The notes: generated by a model not told the origin, from the sequence alone. 64,000 bases of DNA from Vibrio maritimus (GCA_003263775.1 JYJJ01000052.1:62001-126000), one strand, 5' to 3'. Shown: positions 9,784 to 20,209, counted from the stretch's first letter. Numbers and translations are program-made.

Positions 9784-9912
9784 AAAAAAATCGCGGCATA
9801 GCCGGGGGACCATACCGCGGGTGTCAATGACACCTTCGCTTGCTGCCGGAGTGATGTGGTCGCCCACATCACCTCTGGAATTTCGATTAACAGGAGCAGG
9901 TTGCTCTGTTGG
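9784..9912 (-). ncRNA. candidate structured RNA with terminator, upstream of pxpA
   Basis: Read on the minus strand, four stem-loops follow one another. The first is AACAG.AGCA/TGCT.CTGTT (9889-9910). The second is GTGATGTGG-GCGA-CCACATCAC, a 9-bp stem with a GNRA tetraloop (9851-9872). The third is GGTGTC-ATT-GACACC (about 9820-9834). The last is CGCGGTATGG/GGCTATGCCGCG with a C-rich loop, followed by seven T bases (9784-9790). In that last stem the minus strand forms G-U pairs where the plus strand would have A-C mismatches, so the RNA is read leftward. It could be a small RNA or the leader of pxpA. I do not recognise the family. The 5' end is a guess. Confidence 0.7.
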
Positions 9913-10143
9913 GATTAACTATAAGTAATTCGACTTAATTTCCTTATAAAAATAACGGCAACTTACCATGAAGATCGCGCCATTTTATAGAGAGTGTAAT
10001 AAGTTGTTGTATTTTAATGTTTTTATATTTATTCAGATTCTGTCTATGTCATTGTTTTGTCACCAAGATAGCGTTTTGGTCGACATTTTGACGTAATTGA
10101 CGGACATATTTTGACAAATAATACGTTTGCAATCCGGTTTAAA

Positions 10144-10157
10144 TTGACATAGCGCAA
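10144..10157 (+). promoter_or_regulatory. FNR-like site upstream of feoA
   Basis: TTGACATAGCGCAA matches the FNR consensus TTGAT-N4-ATCAA at seven of ten defined positions. Ferrous iron uptake operons are commonly induced without oxygen through FNR, so the site fits its place about 85 bp before feoA. Confidence 0.5.
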
Positions 10158-10190
10158 TGCGGAAAATAAGGTTACGCCTTTAAAATTACT

Positions 10191-10209
10191 GTTAATGTTA
10201 ATATTTCTC
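10191..10209 (+). promoter_or_regulatory. Fur-like box upstream of feoA
   Basis: GTTAATGTTAATATTTCTC matches the 19-bp Fur consensus GATAATGATAATCATTATC at 14 positions. It ends 28 bp before the feoA start, where iron-loaded Fur would block transcription. Confidence 0.65.
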
Positions 10210-10237
10210 ATTACCAATCATAGTTTGGGTGAATAAG

Positions 10238-10465
10238 ATGAAGCTTGCTGATTTGAACATCGGAAGCAGTGGAAAGATCACTGCGTTGACGGGACTATCG
10301 AATGATGTCCGTAAAAAATTGATGGTAATGGGATTATTGCCGAATACAGAAGTAACAGTGATTCGACGTGCACCAATGGGCGACCCATTGCAAATTGAAG
10401 TGCGTGGTGTTTCGCTGGCCGTTCGTCAAACCATTGCACAATCAATTGAAGTGGAGCCTGCATAA
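10238..10465 (+). CDS. feoA: ferrous iron transport protein A
   Basis: FeoA is a small SH3-like cytoplasmic partner of FeoB. The 75 residues contain the family segment KLMVMGLLPNTEV and APMGDPLQIEVRG. ATG 10238 was chosen because GGGTGA lies about 8 bases before it; a GTG at 10229 would add three residues. The stop overlaps the feoB start (TAATG), so translation is coupled. Confidence 0.93.
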   Translation: MKLADLNIGSSGKITALTGLSNDVRKKLMVMGLLPNTEVTVIRRAPMGDPLQIEVRGVSLAVRQTIAQSIEVEPA

Positions 10466-12734
10466 TGAACTACACCATTCTTACTGTAGGTAATCCAAAC
10501 AGTGGTAAAACAACCTTGTTCAATGGATTAACCGGTGCCAAACAGCAAGTCGGTAACTGGGCGGGTGTGACCGTTGAAAAGAAAACGGGTCAATACAGTC
10601 ATGCCGGTGATCATTTCGAGCTGACAGACTTACCAGGAATTTATGCGTTAGATAGTGGCAACGATGGCAACAGCATCGATGAATCCATAGCGTCACGTGC
10701 CGTTCTGACTCACCCTGCGGATCTGATCATCAATGTGGTTGATGCGACGAGCTTAGAGCGAAGCCTCTATATGACCCTTCAGCTTCGCGAACTTGGCCGT
10801 CCAATGGTAGTTGTGCTCAACAAGATGGATGCGTTAAAAAGAGAACGTATTAAGTTAGACATTGCCGGTCTTGAGAAAGCGCTGGGCTGTCCTGTGATGA
10901 CACTATCAGCCACTGACAAAGATCAGGTTCGCGCACTAAAAGAGCGTTTGCACAAAACCGTTGTTCAAGGGCTGACTCTTGATGCACTAAGTATCAATTA
11001 CGGTGCTGAGATGGAGCAGGCGATTGCTCTAGTTGAGCCTATCTTTGCTTCGGAATCAGTGAGCTCGCGCGCGCTGGCGATTCGCGGCCTAGAAAATGAC
11101 GTGATGGTGCTTAATGCACTAACGTCAGAGCAAAGAGATGAAATCGCGCTAGCAGGCAATCAAACTGGTGTGGATATTGACCTGCAAGTTGCTGATACCA
11201 AATATACCTATCTACACGAGCAGTGTAAGAAGCTGCGTCGCAGTGAAGGTAAGCTGAGCCGTAGCTTTACCGAAAAAGTGGATGGTTTCATTCTCAATAA
11301 GTATGTCGGTGTTCCTTTCTTCTTCGTGGTCATGTATCTCATGTTCATGTTCTCTATCAACATAGGCAGTGCTTTCATCGATTTCTTCGATATCGGTGTC
11401 GGTGCGTTATTGGTTGATGGTGGACACTACCTTCTTGATGACCATTTACCTGTTTGGTTAGTGACGCTTATCGCTGATGGTGTTGGTGGTGGTATCCAAA
11501 CGGTAGCGACATTCATTCCTGTAATCGCAGCACTGTATTTGTTCCTAGCAGTACTAGAGAGCTCTGGTTACATGTCACGTGCGGCGTTTGTACTTGATAA
11601 AGTGATGCAAAAAATCGGCCTTCCGGGCAAAGCGTTTGTACCTCTGGTACTTGGTTTCGGCTGTAACGTGCCTTCTATCATGGCGACACGTACGCTAGAT
11701 CAAGAGCGTGAGCGTAAACTCGCTGCGTCTATGGCACCATTTATGTCATGTGGCGCTAGACTTCCGGTTTACGCGCTGTTTGCTGCGGCGTTCTTCCCAG
11801 AAAGTGGTCAGAATGTAGTATTTGCGCTTTATCTTCTTGGTATTGTTGCCGCTGTATTCACAGGTCTAGTGCTTAAGCACACCATCTATCCTGCTCGAGT
11901 GATAGCCTAGTGATGGAGATGCCTGACTATGAACTGCCGACATTCCAAAATGTGATGATTAAAACATGGCAAAAGCTAAAGCGCTTTGTATTGGGCGCGG
12001 GTAAAACCATTGTTTTGGTAGTGACTATTCTAAGCTTCCTAAACTCTGTGGGTACTGATGGCTCATTTGGTAACGAAGATAGCGAAAACTCTGTTCTATC
12101 GAAAGCGGCTCAAGTGGTGACACCAGTGTTTGCTCCGATGGGTGTCCAGCAAGACAACTGGCCCGCAACTGTGGGTATTATTACCGGCATTTTTGCGAAA
12201 GAAGCGGTGGTTGGTACATTGAACAGTCTTTACACGTCAACCGAAGGTGAAGAGGGGGAATACGATTTATTTGCTAGCTTACAAGAAGCGGTTGAGTCTA
12301 TTCCTGCGAACTTGGCCGACCTTAGCTACTCGGATCCGCTAGGTGTCGATGTCGGTGACCTTTCAGATTCATCTGCAGTAGCGGAAGATCAAGAAGTTGA
12401 TAGCTCTATCTTTGGTAACTTAAAAGGCTACTTTGTCACGAGTAATGCCGCGTTTGCTTACCTTATCTTCATCTTGCTGTACACACCTTGTGTAGCAGCA
12501 ATGGGCGCCTACGTTAAAGAGTTTGGGCAAAAGTACGCACGCTTTATTGCGGTATGGACTATGGGTCTAGCCTATGGTGGCGCAACGCTATACTACCAAG
12601 TGACTCACTTTGCTCAGCACCCAATGACCAGCGCAGCGTGGATTGTCGCTATCTTGGCCATTTGTACCATCGTCTGGAAGCTGCTTAAAAGCCAAGGTAA
12701 GAAACAGACTGAGCTGGAGATCCAAGTGGTATGA
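10465..12734 (+). CDS. feoB: ferrous iron transporter FeoB (frame broken)
   Basis: FeoB is the inner-membrane Fe2+ transporter with an N-terminal G-protein domain. G1 is GNPNSGKTT near residue 8, G3 is DLPGIY, and G4 is NKMD. The membrane part starts near residue 280 and includes GFGCNVPS and the Gate-like stretch VPLVLGFG. The frame breaks near 11892 (CCTGCTCG). One extra G gives HTIYPGSSDSLVMEMPDYELP and a protein of about 756 residues, the usual size. The downstream part carries the second Gate motif and the last helices. Single-base error is more likely than a natural split. Confidence 0.93.
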
Positions 12735-12961
12735 TCCTGTCCCAGTTGAAAGCGCATATTGAAGAAAACCCGGGCGTAAGTCGTCAAGACTTAGCAAAGC
12801 AGTTTGCTCTTAGTGAGGATGGTGTGGATGCGATGCTGGCAGTCTGGATTCGAAAAGGAAAGCTTTCAAGGACGGAAGACTGTGATAAGAAAGGGCAGGT
12901 GGTTCGTGTGAGGTATCATGTGAACCAGCAGGATGGCCTCTCGTTGAGCGTAACCATGTAG
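12731..12961 (+). CDS. feoC: FeoC-like winged-helix protein
   Basis: A 76-residue protein starts in the feoB stop (ATGA overlap). Its N-terminal half is a helix-turn-helix of the FeoC type (NPGVSRQDLAKQFALSEDGV). It lacks the four-cysteine iron-sulfur loop known from enterobacterial FeoC; only one cysteine is visible. In vibrios FeoC is thought to help assemble or stabilise the FeoB complex. It is followed by a terminator. Confidence 0.85.
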   Translation: MILSQLKAHIEENPGVSRQDLAKQFALSEDGVDAMLAVWIRKGKLSRTEDCDKKGQVVRVRYHVNQQDGLSLSVTM

Positions 12962-12983
12962 CCTTAAACACAATGCAATTGCA

Positions 12984-13013
12984 AAAAGCTCCGACACTGT
13001 CGGAGCTTTTTAT
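12984..13013. terminator. terminator after feoC
   Basis: The stem AAAAGCTCCGACA/TGTCGGAGCTTTT around a three-base loop ends the feo operon. A-runs on one side and T-runs on the other let it also work for the convergent HIT gene. Confidence 0.9.
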
Positions 13014-13041
13014 TGGGTGATACTAAAGTACGTCTGAACTA

Positions 13042-13470
13042 TTACGCCTTTTTGAACAGCTCACTATTCAAAAGTTGTGCTTGGATGCGCTCAGCCAAAC
13101 CTTGCTGCTCGTCATCGCTGCGATACTCACCTTTTGCATTGCCCCATAGTGGTCCAGGCCACGCCAAGTCATCTTTGTACCTTACAATATGGTGAACATG
13201 CAGTTGCGGTACCATATTTCCTAGCGCACCGAAATTGAGTTTGTCTGGAGTAAACAGTGTCTCCAATGCTCGGTTAACTGCTTCCGACTCAATTAAGAAT
13301 TGTTGCTGCTCTTGCATTGGGAGGTGGTGGAGTTCGGTTAGATCGGTTTTTTTCGGGACTAAGATAACCCAAGGCACGGAGTTGTCGCGGTGCAGTAGCG
13401 CCAGACTCAATGGAAACTCACCAAGTAGGGTGGTATCTTTTTTTAGTTGTGGGTGCAGTTCAAAGCTCAT
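13042..13470 (-). CDS. HIT family nucleotide-binding protein
   Basis: The histidine triad motif appears as QLHVHHIVR near residue 88, preceded by conserved VPQ. The 142-residue length is right for a single HIT domain. HIT proteins hydrolyse or transfer nucleotides from dinucleotide or AMP-linked substrates; the substrate here is not known. The gene lies downstream of argS on the same strand but is separated from it by a terminator. Confidence 0.9.
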   Translation of the reverse strand: MSFELHPQLKKDTTLLGEFPLSLALLHRDNSVPWVILVPKKTDLTELHHLPMQEQQQFLIESEAVNRALETLFTPDKLNFGALGNMVPQLHVHHIVRYKDDLAWPGPLWGNAKGEYRSDDEQQGLAERIQAQLLNSELFKKA

Positions 13471-13496
13471 TGCAGTTGCTCACATCAGAAGGGATA

Positions 13497-13530
13497 CAAA
13501 AAAGGCGAGCTGCTTTCGCATCTCGCCTTC
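13497..13530 (-). terminator. terminator of argS
   Basis: On the minus strand AAGGCGAG pairs with CTCGCCTT around a GC-rich loop and is followed by a T-run. It lies 25 bases after the argS stop. Confidence 0.85.
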
Positions 13531-13554
13531 TATTATGAACGGTAATTCAATAAA

Positions 13555-15287
13555 TTACATTCTTTCTAGAGTCTCGATACCCAGTAGCTCAAGACCTTGT
13601 TTGATAGTCTTAGCAGTCAGTGCAGCAAGACGTAGACGGCTTTGCTTAACTGCTTCGTCTTCTGCAACTAGGATTGGGCACGCTTCGTAGAAGCTAGAGA
13701 ATTGACCTGCTAGTTCGAATAGGTAGCTACACATGATGTGAGGCTGACCTTCACGAGCCACAGACTCAACCGCTTCTTCAAATTGTAGAAGCTTAGCAAC
13801 CAGTGCTTTCTCTTTTTCGTCAGTGATCTTGATGTCGCCAGTAAGCTCATCCATAGATACGCCAGCTTTCGCGAATACAGATGCAACACGCGTGTAAGCG
13901 TACTGCATGTATGGTGCAGTGTTACCTTCGAACGCTAGCATGTTGTCCCAGTCGAACACGTAGTCTGTGGTACGGTGCTTAGAAAGGTCTGCGTATTTAA
14001 CCGCTGCCATTGCAACCGTGTTAGCAATGTTCGCTTTCTCGTCGCTCGCTAGCTCAGGGTTCTTAGACTCGATAAGCGCGTTTGCACGCTCTACCGCTTC
14101 ATCTAGAAGGTCTGCAAGACGAACCGTGCCACCAGCGCGTGTCTTAAATGGACGGCCATCTTTACCAAGCATCATACCGAACGCATGGTGTTCAAGCGTC
14201 GTTGACTCTGGCACGTAGCCTGCTTTGCGAACGATAGTCCATGCTTGTTGCAGGTGCTGGTGCTGACGTGAATCGATGAAGTAAAGTACGCGATCGGCGC
14301 CTAGTTGCTCGTAACGGTACTTAGCACATGCGATATCAGTAGTGGTGTATAGGAAACCGCCATCGCGTTTTTGGATGATAACGCCCATTGGCTCACCATC
14401 TTTGTTTTTGTATTCATCAAGGAATACAACTTGTGCGCCGTCATCTTCAACCGCTAGACCTTTTTCTTGAAGATCTTTTACGATAGCTGGAAGCATGTCG
14501 TTGTACATACTCTCACCCATGACGTCTTCACGAGTGAGTGATACGTTTAGACGGTCGTAGTTGCGCTGGTTTTGAATCATAGTGATATCAACCAGTTTCT
14601 TCCACATCTCAGCGCAGAACTCATCACCACTTTGCAGTTTAACTACGTAGTTACGAGCGCGTACTGCGAATTCTTCGTCTTCATCGTACAGCTTTTTAGA
14701 TTCACGGTAGAAGGCTTCTAGGTCAGAAAGCTCCATTGAAACTTCACCAGACTCTTTTTGAACGCGCTCTAGGTTTGCGATTAGCATACCGAACTGAGTA
14801 CCCCAGTCACCGATGTGGTTCGCACGAACAACCTTGTGGCCAAGGAACTCAAGAGTACGAACAACTGCATCACCGATGATAGTTGAACGAAGGTGACGAC
14901 GTGCATTTCTTTAGCAACGTTTGGCGCCGAGTAGTCAGCAACGATGGTTTGTTGCTCTTGTGTCGCAACACCTAGGCGAGCGTCTGCAAGTGCTTCGTCA
15001 GCTTGCTGAGCTAGAAACTCTTCGCTTAGGAAGATGTTGATAAAACCAGGACCTGCAATTTCAGTTTTGCTAGCAATTCCATCTAGGTCCAAAACGTCCA
15101 GAACTTTTTGCGCGAATTCTCGTGGATTAGTGCCCAACTTCTTAGCAACGCCCATTACACCGTTTGCTTGGTAGTCACCAAACTGTGGTTTTGCTGATTG
15201 GCGAACAGCCGCAGGACTGCCTGCAGGTGCGCCAGCGGCTTCGAGAGCCTGAGATACTTTGTCGTTGATCAGTGCTTGGATATTCAC
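13555..15287 (-). CDS. argS: arginyl-tRNA synthetase (frame broken)
   Basis: ArgS charges tRNA-Arg. The N-terminal tRNA-binding domain ([14 protein letters not shown]) is followed by the class I catalytic core and the anticodon-binding domain at the C-terminus ([17 protein letters not shown]). The frame breaks at about 14896, inside the HIGH-type signature. Adding one G gives [19 protein letters not shown], exactly as the family needs, and a 577-residue protein. The start is GTG 15287 ([10 protein letters not shown]), with AAGGA upstream. The enzyme is essential, so a real frameshift is very unlikely. Confidence 0.95.
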
Positions 15288-15462
15288 ACGCATTTCCTTC
15301 AAAACTTGGCTTCAATTCTTGGAATTGGATTTAATCTAGTAAATTGGCGCACATAATAGCAACTTTAGCGCCGCTCACCTAGGGGGAAAGTTTGTATTTT
15401 TTCTGATTCTAGCTCAATCCTGCTACTATTTGGCGTTTGATGACCAAAGTGAGCACGAAAAA

Positions 15463-16059
15463 ATGCAACAAACCCTTTTAGAAAAAGGTCTAGTGCCTTC
15501 TGCAATGTTGAATAAAATCGATGATTTTCTGGATAATATTCAGGCTTTATGCAGCCTATTAGCTATCGATTTATCTGCTTATCAAGCTGATCACATTGCT
15601 CTGCGTATCAACGATGGAGAGTTGGCAAAAGCTGCGCATAACGCATGGCTTGACTATGGCAAGGTGATCTCTGAGGCGCAAATTAATGGCCGCCCCATTA
15701 TTGTACTGGAGTTTGATAATCCAATCGTAACCCGTGGTTGGACGATTGAGTGTTTAGAGTTGCCTTACCCAGCTGTTGGTAAAACACACCCGGTAGAAGA
15801 CTGGGAGCATGTTGAGTTTGTTGTGCCATCCGAGGCGCAGACAGCAGACGAATTTTTGCAAGATTTGTATGCGAAGTTCCCTGATCTTGAAAGCCAGCTT
15901 GAGAAGGCAAAAGCGCAAGGTGTAAAAGTGAAATTGTCGAGCCCGAAAGGCGAAGGGGAGCGATTGGCCAACCCAACAGTGGCTTTTAAATTCAATAACA
16001 TCTGTATCAAGCTACATCCACACAGTTTGAAAAATATCGTGGCTTCAGAGCAAGAGTGA
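15463..16059 (+). CDS. yecM: YecM-like protein of the VOC superfamily
   Basis: The product resembles E. coli YecM across its length: ADHIALRIND, INGRPIIVLEFD, VEDWEHVEFVVPS and SSPKGEGERLANPTVAFKF are all recognisable. The fold is that of the vicinal oxygen chelate metalloproteins, but no reaction is known. The divergent neighbour is argS, as in enterobacteria. ATG 15463 was chosen; a TTG at 15430 would extend it by 11 residues. Confidence 0.85.
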   Translation: MQQTLLEKGLVPSAMLNKIDDFLDNIQALCSLLAIDLSAYQADHIALRINDGELAKAAHNAWLDYGKVISEAQINGRPIIVLEFDNPIVTRGWTIECLELPYPAVGKTHPVEDWEHVEFVVPSEAQTADEFLQDLYAKFPDLESQLEKAKAQGVKVKLSSPKGEGERLANPTVAFKFNNICIKLHPHSLKNIVASEQE

Positions 16060-16202
16060 TCACTTTTCTGAACCTGACATTGTGATGATAAACCATGACA
16101 TGATTGGTTGAGAATTAAACACATCTGTGACGGCCTGATACCGATGTGCACGCGTTAGCAAGCTACACTGAATAGAGTATTCAGTGATGAAGGAAGCGAC
16201 GC

Positions 16203-17014
16203 GTGCAGCAAAGGAAAATTATTCGTTCATTTTCATTAGGTTCAGCCCTATTACTGCTTATCTTAGCTAGCAATAGCTATGCTGAGACGTTTGATTTTGA
16301 TAATGCCCCCTGTGAGCGCCGCGCCGCTCGAACGGTTTCTAATGATCATCTAGAACTCAATCTTCATTTCTGTAATCAGCTAACACTCCATAATGGCAAA
16401 AAGAGTAAGTGGACGGATGAACGTATTGCCCCTTACCTGTCTGCGGCGAATCGCTGGCTAGAGGTGATCGTTGCTGTAGATAATCTAGAGCAGCACACCT
16501 TAGATATTAACTTTCATGTGGTACCAATGGATAACGCCAATGGGATGGCCGGCCTGAGGCGGAAATTGACGTCAACTGGCGCTTAATTCCAACCGAAGGC
16601 TCAGTGTTTATTGGTAGTCACACCTATCAGCCCGGGTTTGATCGCGTGGAGTTTAACGCCAATATTTTGCATGAAATGGGGCATGTGTTTGGGGTTGGTG
16701 CATACTCAATGGATTACACGCGCCGTGACAGCCAGCTTGGAAACCTGTTTATGGTGCGTAATAGTCAAGCCGTCAAACGTTTCAATGAGCAGTACAGAGC
16801 CAGTTTCCGTGAACTTCCCATCAGCGATGATGGAGGGCACCTCTATGATTCTAAAGGCAGTGAAGATGAAAAACGCTACGATAAGAATGGGCAACCTGTG
16901 CCGAACATGAGTCAAGAACTGATGGCCAACGGCAATCTCATTGGGCCTGTGACCATGGGGATGTTGGATGATTTAGGCTATCAGATCGACTATTCAAAAG
17001 GCGACTCTTACTAG
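16203..17014 (+). CDS. putative secreted zinc metalloprotease (frame broken)
   Basis: A signal peptide (SLGSALLLLILASNSYA) is followed by a unique region with paired cysteines and then a zincin motif HEMGHVFG. The C-terminus holds GPVTMGMLDDLGYQIDY, a pattern typical of leishmanolysin-like and related bacterial proteases. The frame breaks near 16555; one extra C joins NGMAGPEAEIDVNWRLIP. The start is GTG 16203, with GAAGGA upstream. It stands alone and ends at a strong terminator. The substrate is unknown. Confidence 0.7.
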
Positions 17015-17026
17015 CAGCAGATAACG

Positions 17027-17062
17027 AAAAGCCGCTCTCATTTTATTGAGAGCGGCTTTTTT
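17027..17062. terminator. bidirectional terminator between protease gene and purU
   Basis: AAAAGCCGCTCTCA pairs with TGAGAGCGGCTTTT around TTTTAT. The genes on both sides converge on it. Confidence 0.9.
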
Positions 17063-17084
17063 GAATCAATGACAAGGTCACTCG

Positions 17085-17918
17085 CTATAAGATAACCGTC
17101 TTGTTGCCGTAGACGAATACGTGATCGTTAATCACTTTGTTGAGCGCTTTCGACAATACGTTTTTCTCAACGTCACGACCTGCTTGCGCCATATCGGCTG
17201 CGCTAAAGTTGTGATCTACTGGAATCACGTCCTGTTTGATGATCGGCCCTTCATCTAGATCGTTGGTCACAAAGTGCGCCGTTGCACCAATGATTTTTAC
17301 GCCGCGGTCATAAGCTTGCTGATAAGGTTTCGCACCAATAAAGGCTGGCAAGAAGCTGTGATGGATGTTGATGATCTTATGGTGATACTTTTCAACGAAG
17401 GTCGGGGTAAGTACGCGCATGTATTTGGCAAGTACTAGGTAGTCAGCATCGTATTGGTCGATGGCTTCGAGCATTTTCGCTTCATGCTCTTCGCGGCTAA
17501 GTCCTTCGTGAGAGACGCAGTGATATGGGATATCAAACTTCTCGGTTAGACCTTGCAGGATGTCGTAGTTACCAATGACAGCGGCAATGTCGACATCTAG
17601 GCTGCCATCAAAGTTCTTCATTAAGATATCACCAAGACAATGTGCTTCTTTGGTGACTAGAATCACGACGCGTTTACGAGATGAGTCAACAAGCTTGCGC
17701 TTGGTGCCTTCTGGAAGCGCGTGGTCTAGGTCAGCAAGGAAGGTCTCATCGTTGAAGTAACCTTCTAGCTCGGTGCGCATAAAGAAATGGCCACTAGTAT
17801 TATCCACAAACTCATTGTTATGGATGATGTTGAGCTGGTGCTTGTAACAGATATTAGTGATCTTTGAGATCAATCCAGGCGCATCGCTGCAATGCGTTAG
17901 AAGGGTTTTCTTTTCCAT
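17085..17918 (-). CDS. purU: formyltetrahydrofolate deformylase
   Basis: PurU hydrolyses 10-formyl-tetrahydrofolate to formate and tetrahydrofolate, balancing one-carbon pools and feeding formate to PurT. An ACT domain fills residues 5-80 (CSDAPGLISKITNICYK). A formyltransferase-type domain follows, with the catalytic segment NIHHSFLPAFIGAKPY near residue 195 and DEGPIIKQDV. The 277-residue length is normal. It is a single gene. Confidence 0.95.
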   Translation of the reverse strand: MEKKTLLTHCSDAPGLISKITNICYKHQLNIIHNNEFVDNTSGHFFMRTELEGYFNDETFLADLDHALPEGTKRKLVDSSRKRVVILVTKEAHCLGDILMKNFDGSLDVDIAAVIGNYDILQGLTEKFDIPYHCVSHEGLSREEHEAKMLEAIDQYDADYLVLAKYMRVLTPTFVEKYHHKIINIHHSFLPAFIGAKPYQQAYDRGVKIIGATAHFVTNDLDEGPIIKQDVIPVDHNFSAADMAQAGRDVEKNVLSKALNKVINDHVFVYGNKTVIL

Positions 17919-18252
17919 GATTTACTGCTTCCGTGAAAATACTGTTCTTACCTTAATATGAGCGGCTTATTCGCGACTCAAATGCTTGGTGCGAACACAA
18001 ACATTGAGTTGTTTGGGGCTCATACGAGGATTTAATTTGGGTGCGATCTATGAAGGTTGTACGCAATATAACCGACATTATTAATCTATTCTGTGTAAGG
18101 TTTCAACAAAAGATGTGACCTAAACCGCTTTGCCGTCAGGCGTAATAAGGCATTTTGCTTTTTAAAGCCGACTTTGAACCAGCGCATTTCAGTTTTTGAA
18201 CTGCAAAGGGTTTGGGTATACTAGGCCAATTCTTAGCAATCAGCGGTGCCAA
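17919..18252. other. intergenic region between purU and yoaA
   Basis: The two genes are divergent, so promoters of both must lie in this 334-bp stretch. I see no coding region, RNA gene or clear operator in it. Confidence 0.6.
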
Positions 18253-20209
18253 ATGGGTTCACGTACAATCAACAAAGCTTTTGCCTCCGACGGAGCGCTG
18301 GGCTCAGTTATTCCGGGTTTTCAGCCTCGTCAACCTCAGCTCGATATGGCGAACGCGTCGAGCAAGCGATTGAACATCAAACCCAATTGGTGGTTGAAGC
18401 AGGAACGGGTACGGGTAAAACATTTGCTTATTTGGTTCCGGCGCTGCTTAGCGGTAAGAAAACCATCATCAGTACCGGCTCAAAGAATCTTCAAGAGCAG
18501 TTGTTCCACCGTGATTTACCCTTGATGGTCGAAGCGCTGGGCTTTCATGGACAAGTATCACTCCTGAAAGGGCGCTCTAACTATTTGTGCCTCGATAGAC
18601 TGAGCCGTCAAATGGTGGAGAGTCATACCACTGAAACTCAGACCGATTTGCTGTCACAGTTGGTGAAAGTGCGTTCGTGGTCATCGGAAACCAAATCTGG
18701 AGACCTAGGTGAATGTGACGCCATCGCCGAAGACAGCCCGATTATTCCCACCATCACATCAACCAACGACAATTGCTTAGGTAAAGAGTGTCCAAGCTAT
18801 GAGGATTGCTTTGTACTCAAAGCAAGGCGACGCGCGCTCGATTCCGATGTTGTGGTGGTGAACCACCATCTGTTTATGGCGGACTTAGCATTAAAGAGAC
18901 CGGATTTGGCGAGCTTATTCCTGAAGCGGACGTATTCATCTTCGACGAAGCGCACCAGATCCCAGACATTGCCAGTCAATACTTCGGTCAGTCCATATCG
19001 AGTCGCCAAATTCAGGATTTGTGTAAAGACATCGAGATAGGCTATCGCACCGAAGCCCGTGATATGCGCCAGCTACAAAAAGCGGGAGAGCGTCTATCAC
19101 AAGCGGCGATGGAGATGCGAATCATCCTCGGTGACACAGGATTTCGCGGTAATTGGCGAGACGCTATTGCATCACCGAACATCAAGCGTGAAATGGAACG
19201 CCTGACGGACGCACTAGAGTTCGTGATTGAGGTGCTAAAGCTGGCATTAGGCCGCAGCCAGCTCCTTGATACCGCGTTCGAACGTGCCAACTTAGTAAAA
19301 GGGCGTCTAGAGCGTGTTTGCGATGTGACGATCACTGGTTATTCCTATTGGTACGACACCTCTCCGAGACATTTCAGCCTACATATCACGCCGCTCACCG
19401 TCGCTGACAAGTTCCATGAGCAGGTCGAAATGAAAGGTGGGGCGTGGATATTCACTTCGGCAACTCTCGCGGTTTCCGATGACTTTGGGCATTTCACGTC
19501 GCGTCTAGGTTTAGTGCCCAAGCAGCAGTTTTCTCTGCCAAGTCCGTTTGATTACCCCGAGCAAGCAAGGCTATGTGTGCCCCGTTATTTACCTGAGCCA
19601 AACAGTCCGGGACTCGCTAATAAGTTGGTGAGCATGCTGGCGCCTGTGATTGAGCAAAACCAAGGACGATGCTTCTTCTTGTGTACCTCGCACAGCATGA
19701 TGCGTGAGCTGGGGGAGAAGTTTCGTGAAACTTTGTCATTGCCTGTCTTGCTTCAAGGCGAGACCAGCAAGCAAAAAACGTTGGCAGAATTTATGGAGCT
19801 AGGCAACGCGCTGCTCGTGGCGACTGGGGCCTTTTGGGAAGGAATAGATGTTAGAGGTGACACCTTGAGCTGTGTTATCATCGACAAATTACCGTTTACC
19901 GCACCCGATGATCCCTTGCTTAAAGCTCGGATCGAAGATTGTAAACTGCAGGGCGGCGACCCGTTCCAGCAGGTACAAATACCCGATGCGGTGATTACCC
20001 TGAAACAGGGCGTGGGGCGTTTGATTCGCGACCAGAAAGACCGAGGGGCGCTCATCATATGCGATAACCGATTGGTGACTCGCGAGTATGGTGCGACCTT
20101 CTTATCCAGTTTACCGCCGATCCCCCGTACTCGTGATCTTGGTGTAATAAAACAGTTTTTAGCTCAGGACATGGTGCCTGAAGCGACAGAAGAACAAATT
20201 GAGAAATAA
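18253..20209 (+). CDS. yoaA: DinG/XPD-type ATP-dependent DNA helicase YoaA (frame broken twice)
   Basis: YoaA is an iron-sulfur superfamily 2 helicase that works in DNA repair with the polymerase III chi subunit. Walker A is EAGTGTGKT, the cluster cysteines are around NYLCLDR and CLGKECPSYEDC, the DEAH-type box is FDEAHQ, and the C-terminal motif is LKQGVGRLIR. Breaks lie near 18347 (an added G gives DMAERVEQAIE) and near 18894 (an added A gives ALKETGFGELIPEADV). The repaired length is about 650 residues. The stop abuts tsaB, as in E. coli. Confidence 0.93.

Larger units (their letters stand above)
9590..10237. other. long intergenic region between pxpA and feoA
   Basis: This 648-bp divergent gap contains the minus-strand structured RNA (9784-9912) and, at its right end, FNR-like and Fur-like sites for feoABC. 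The stretch 9590-9783 between the RNA terminator and pxpA shows no convincing gene. The stretch 9915-10140 is very AT-rich and probably contains promoters of both directions. Confidence 0.7.

Noticed and set aside
10465..12734. feoB as two separate genes
   Set aside because: One added base gives a single FeoB with all motifs and the usual length. The second frame begins without a plausible start or ribosome site.
13235..13690. A 151-codon open frame on the plus strand across the HIT gene and the argS end
   Set aside because: It is antisense to a HIT gene with a clear triad motif and to the argS end. Its product is low in complexity and shows no family features.
13555..15287. argS as a pseudogene
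   Set aside because: The enzyme is essential, and the break falls exactly in the signature region that one base repairs. Similar breaks occur in many genes of the window.
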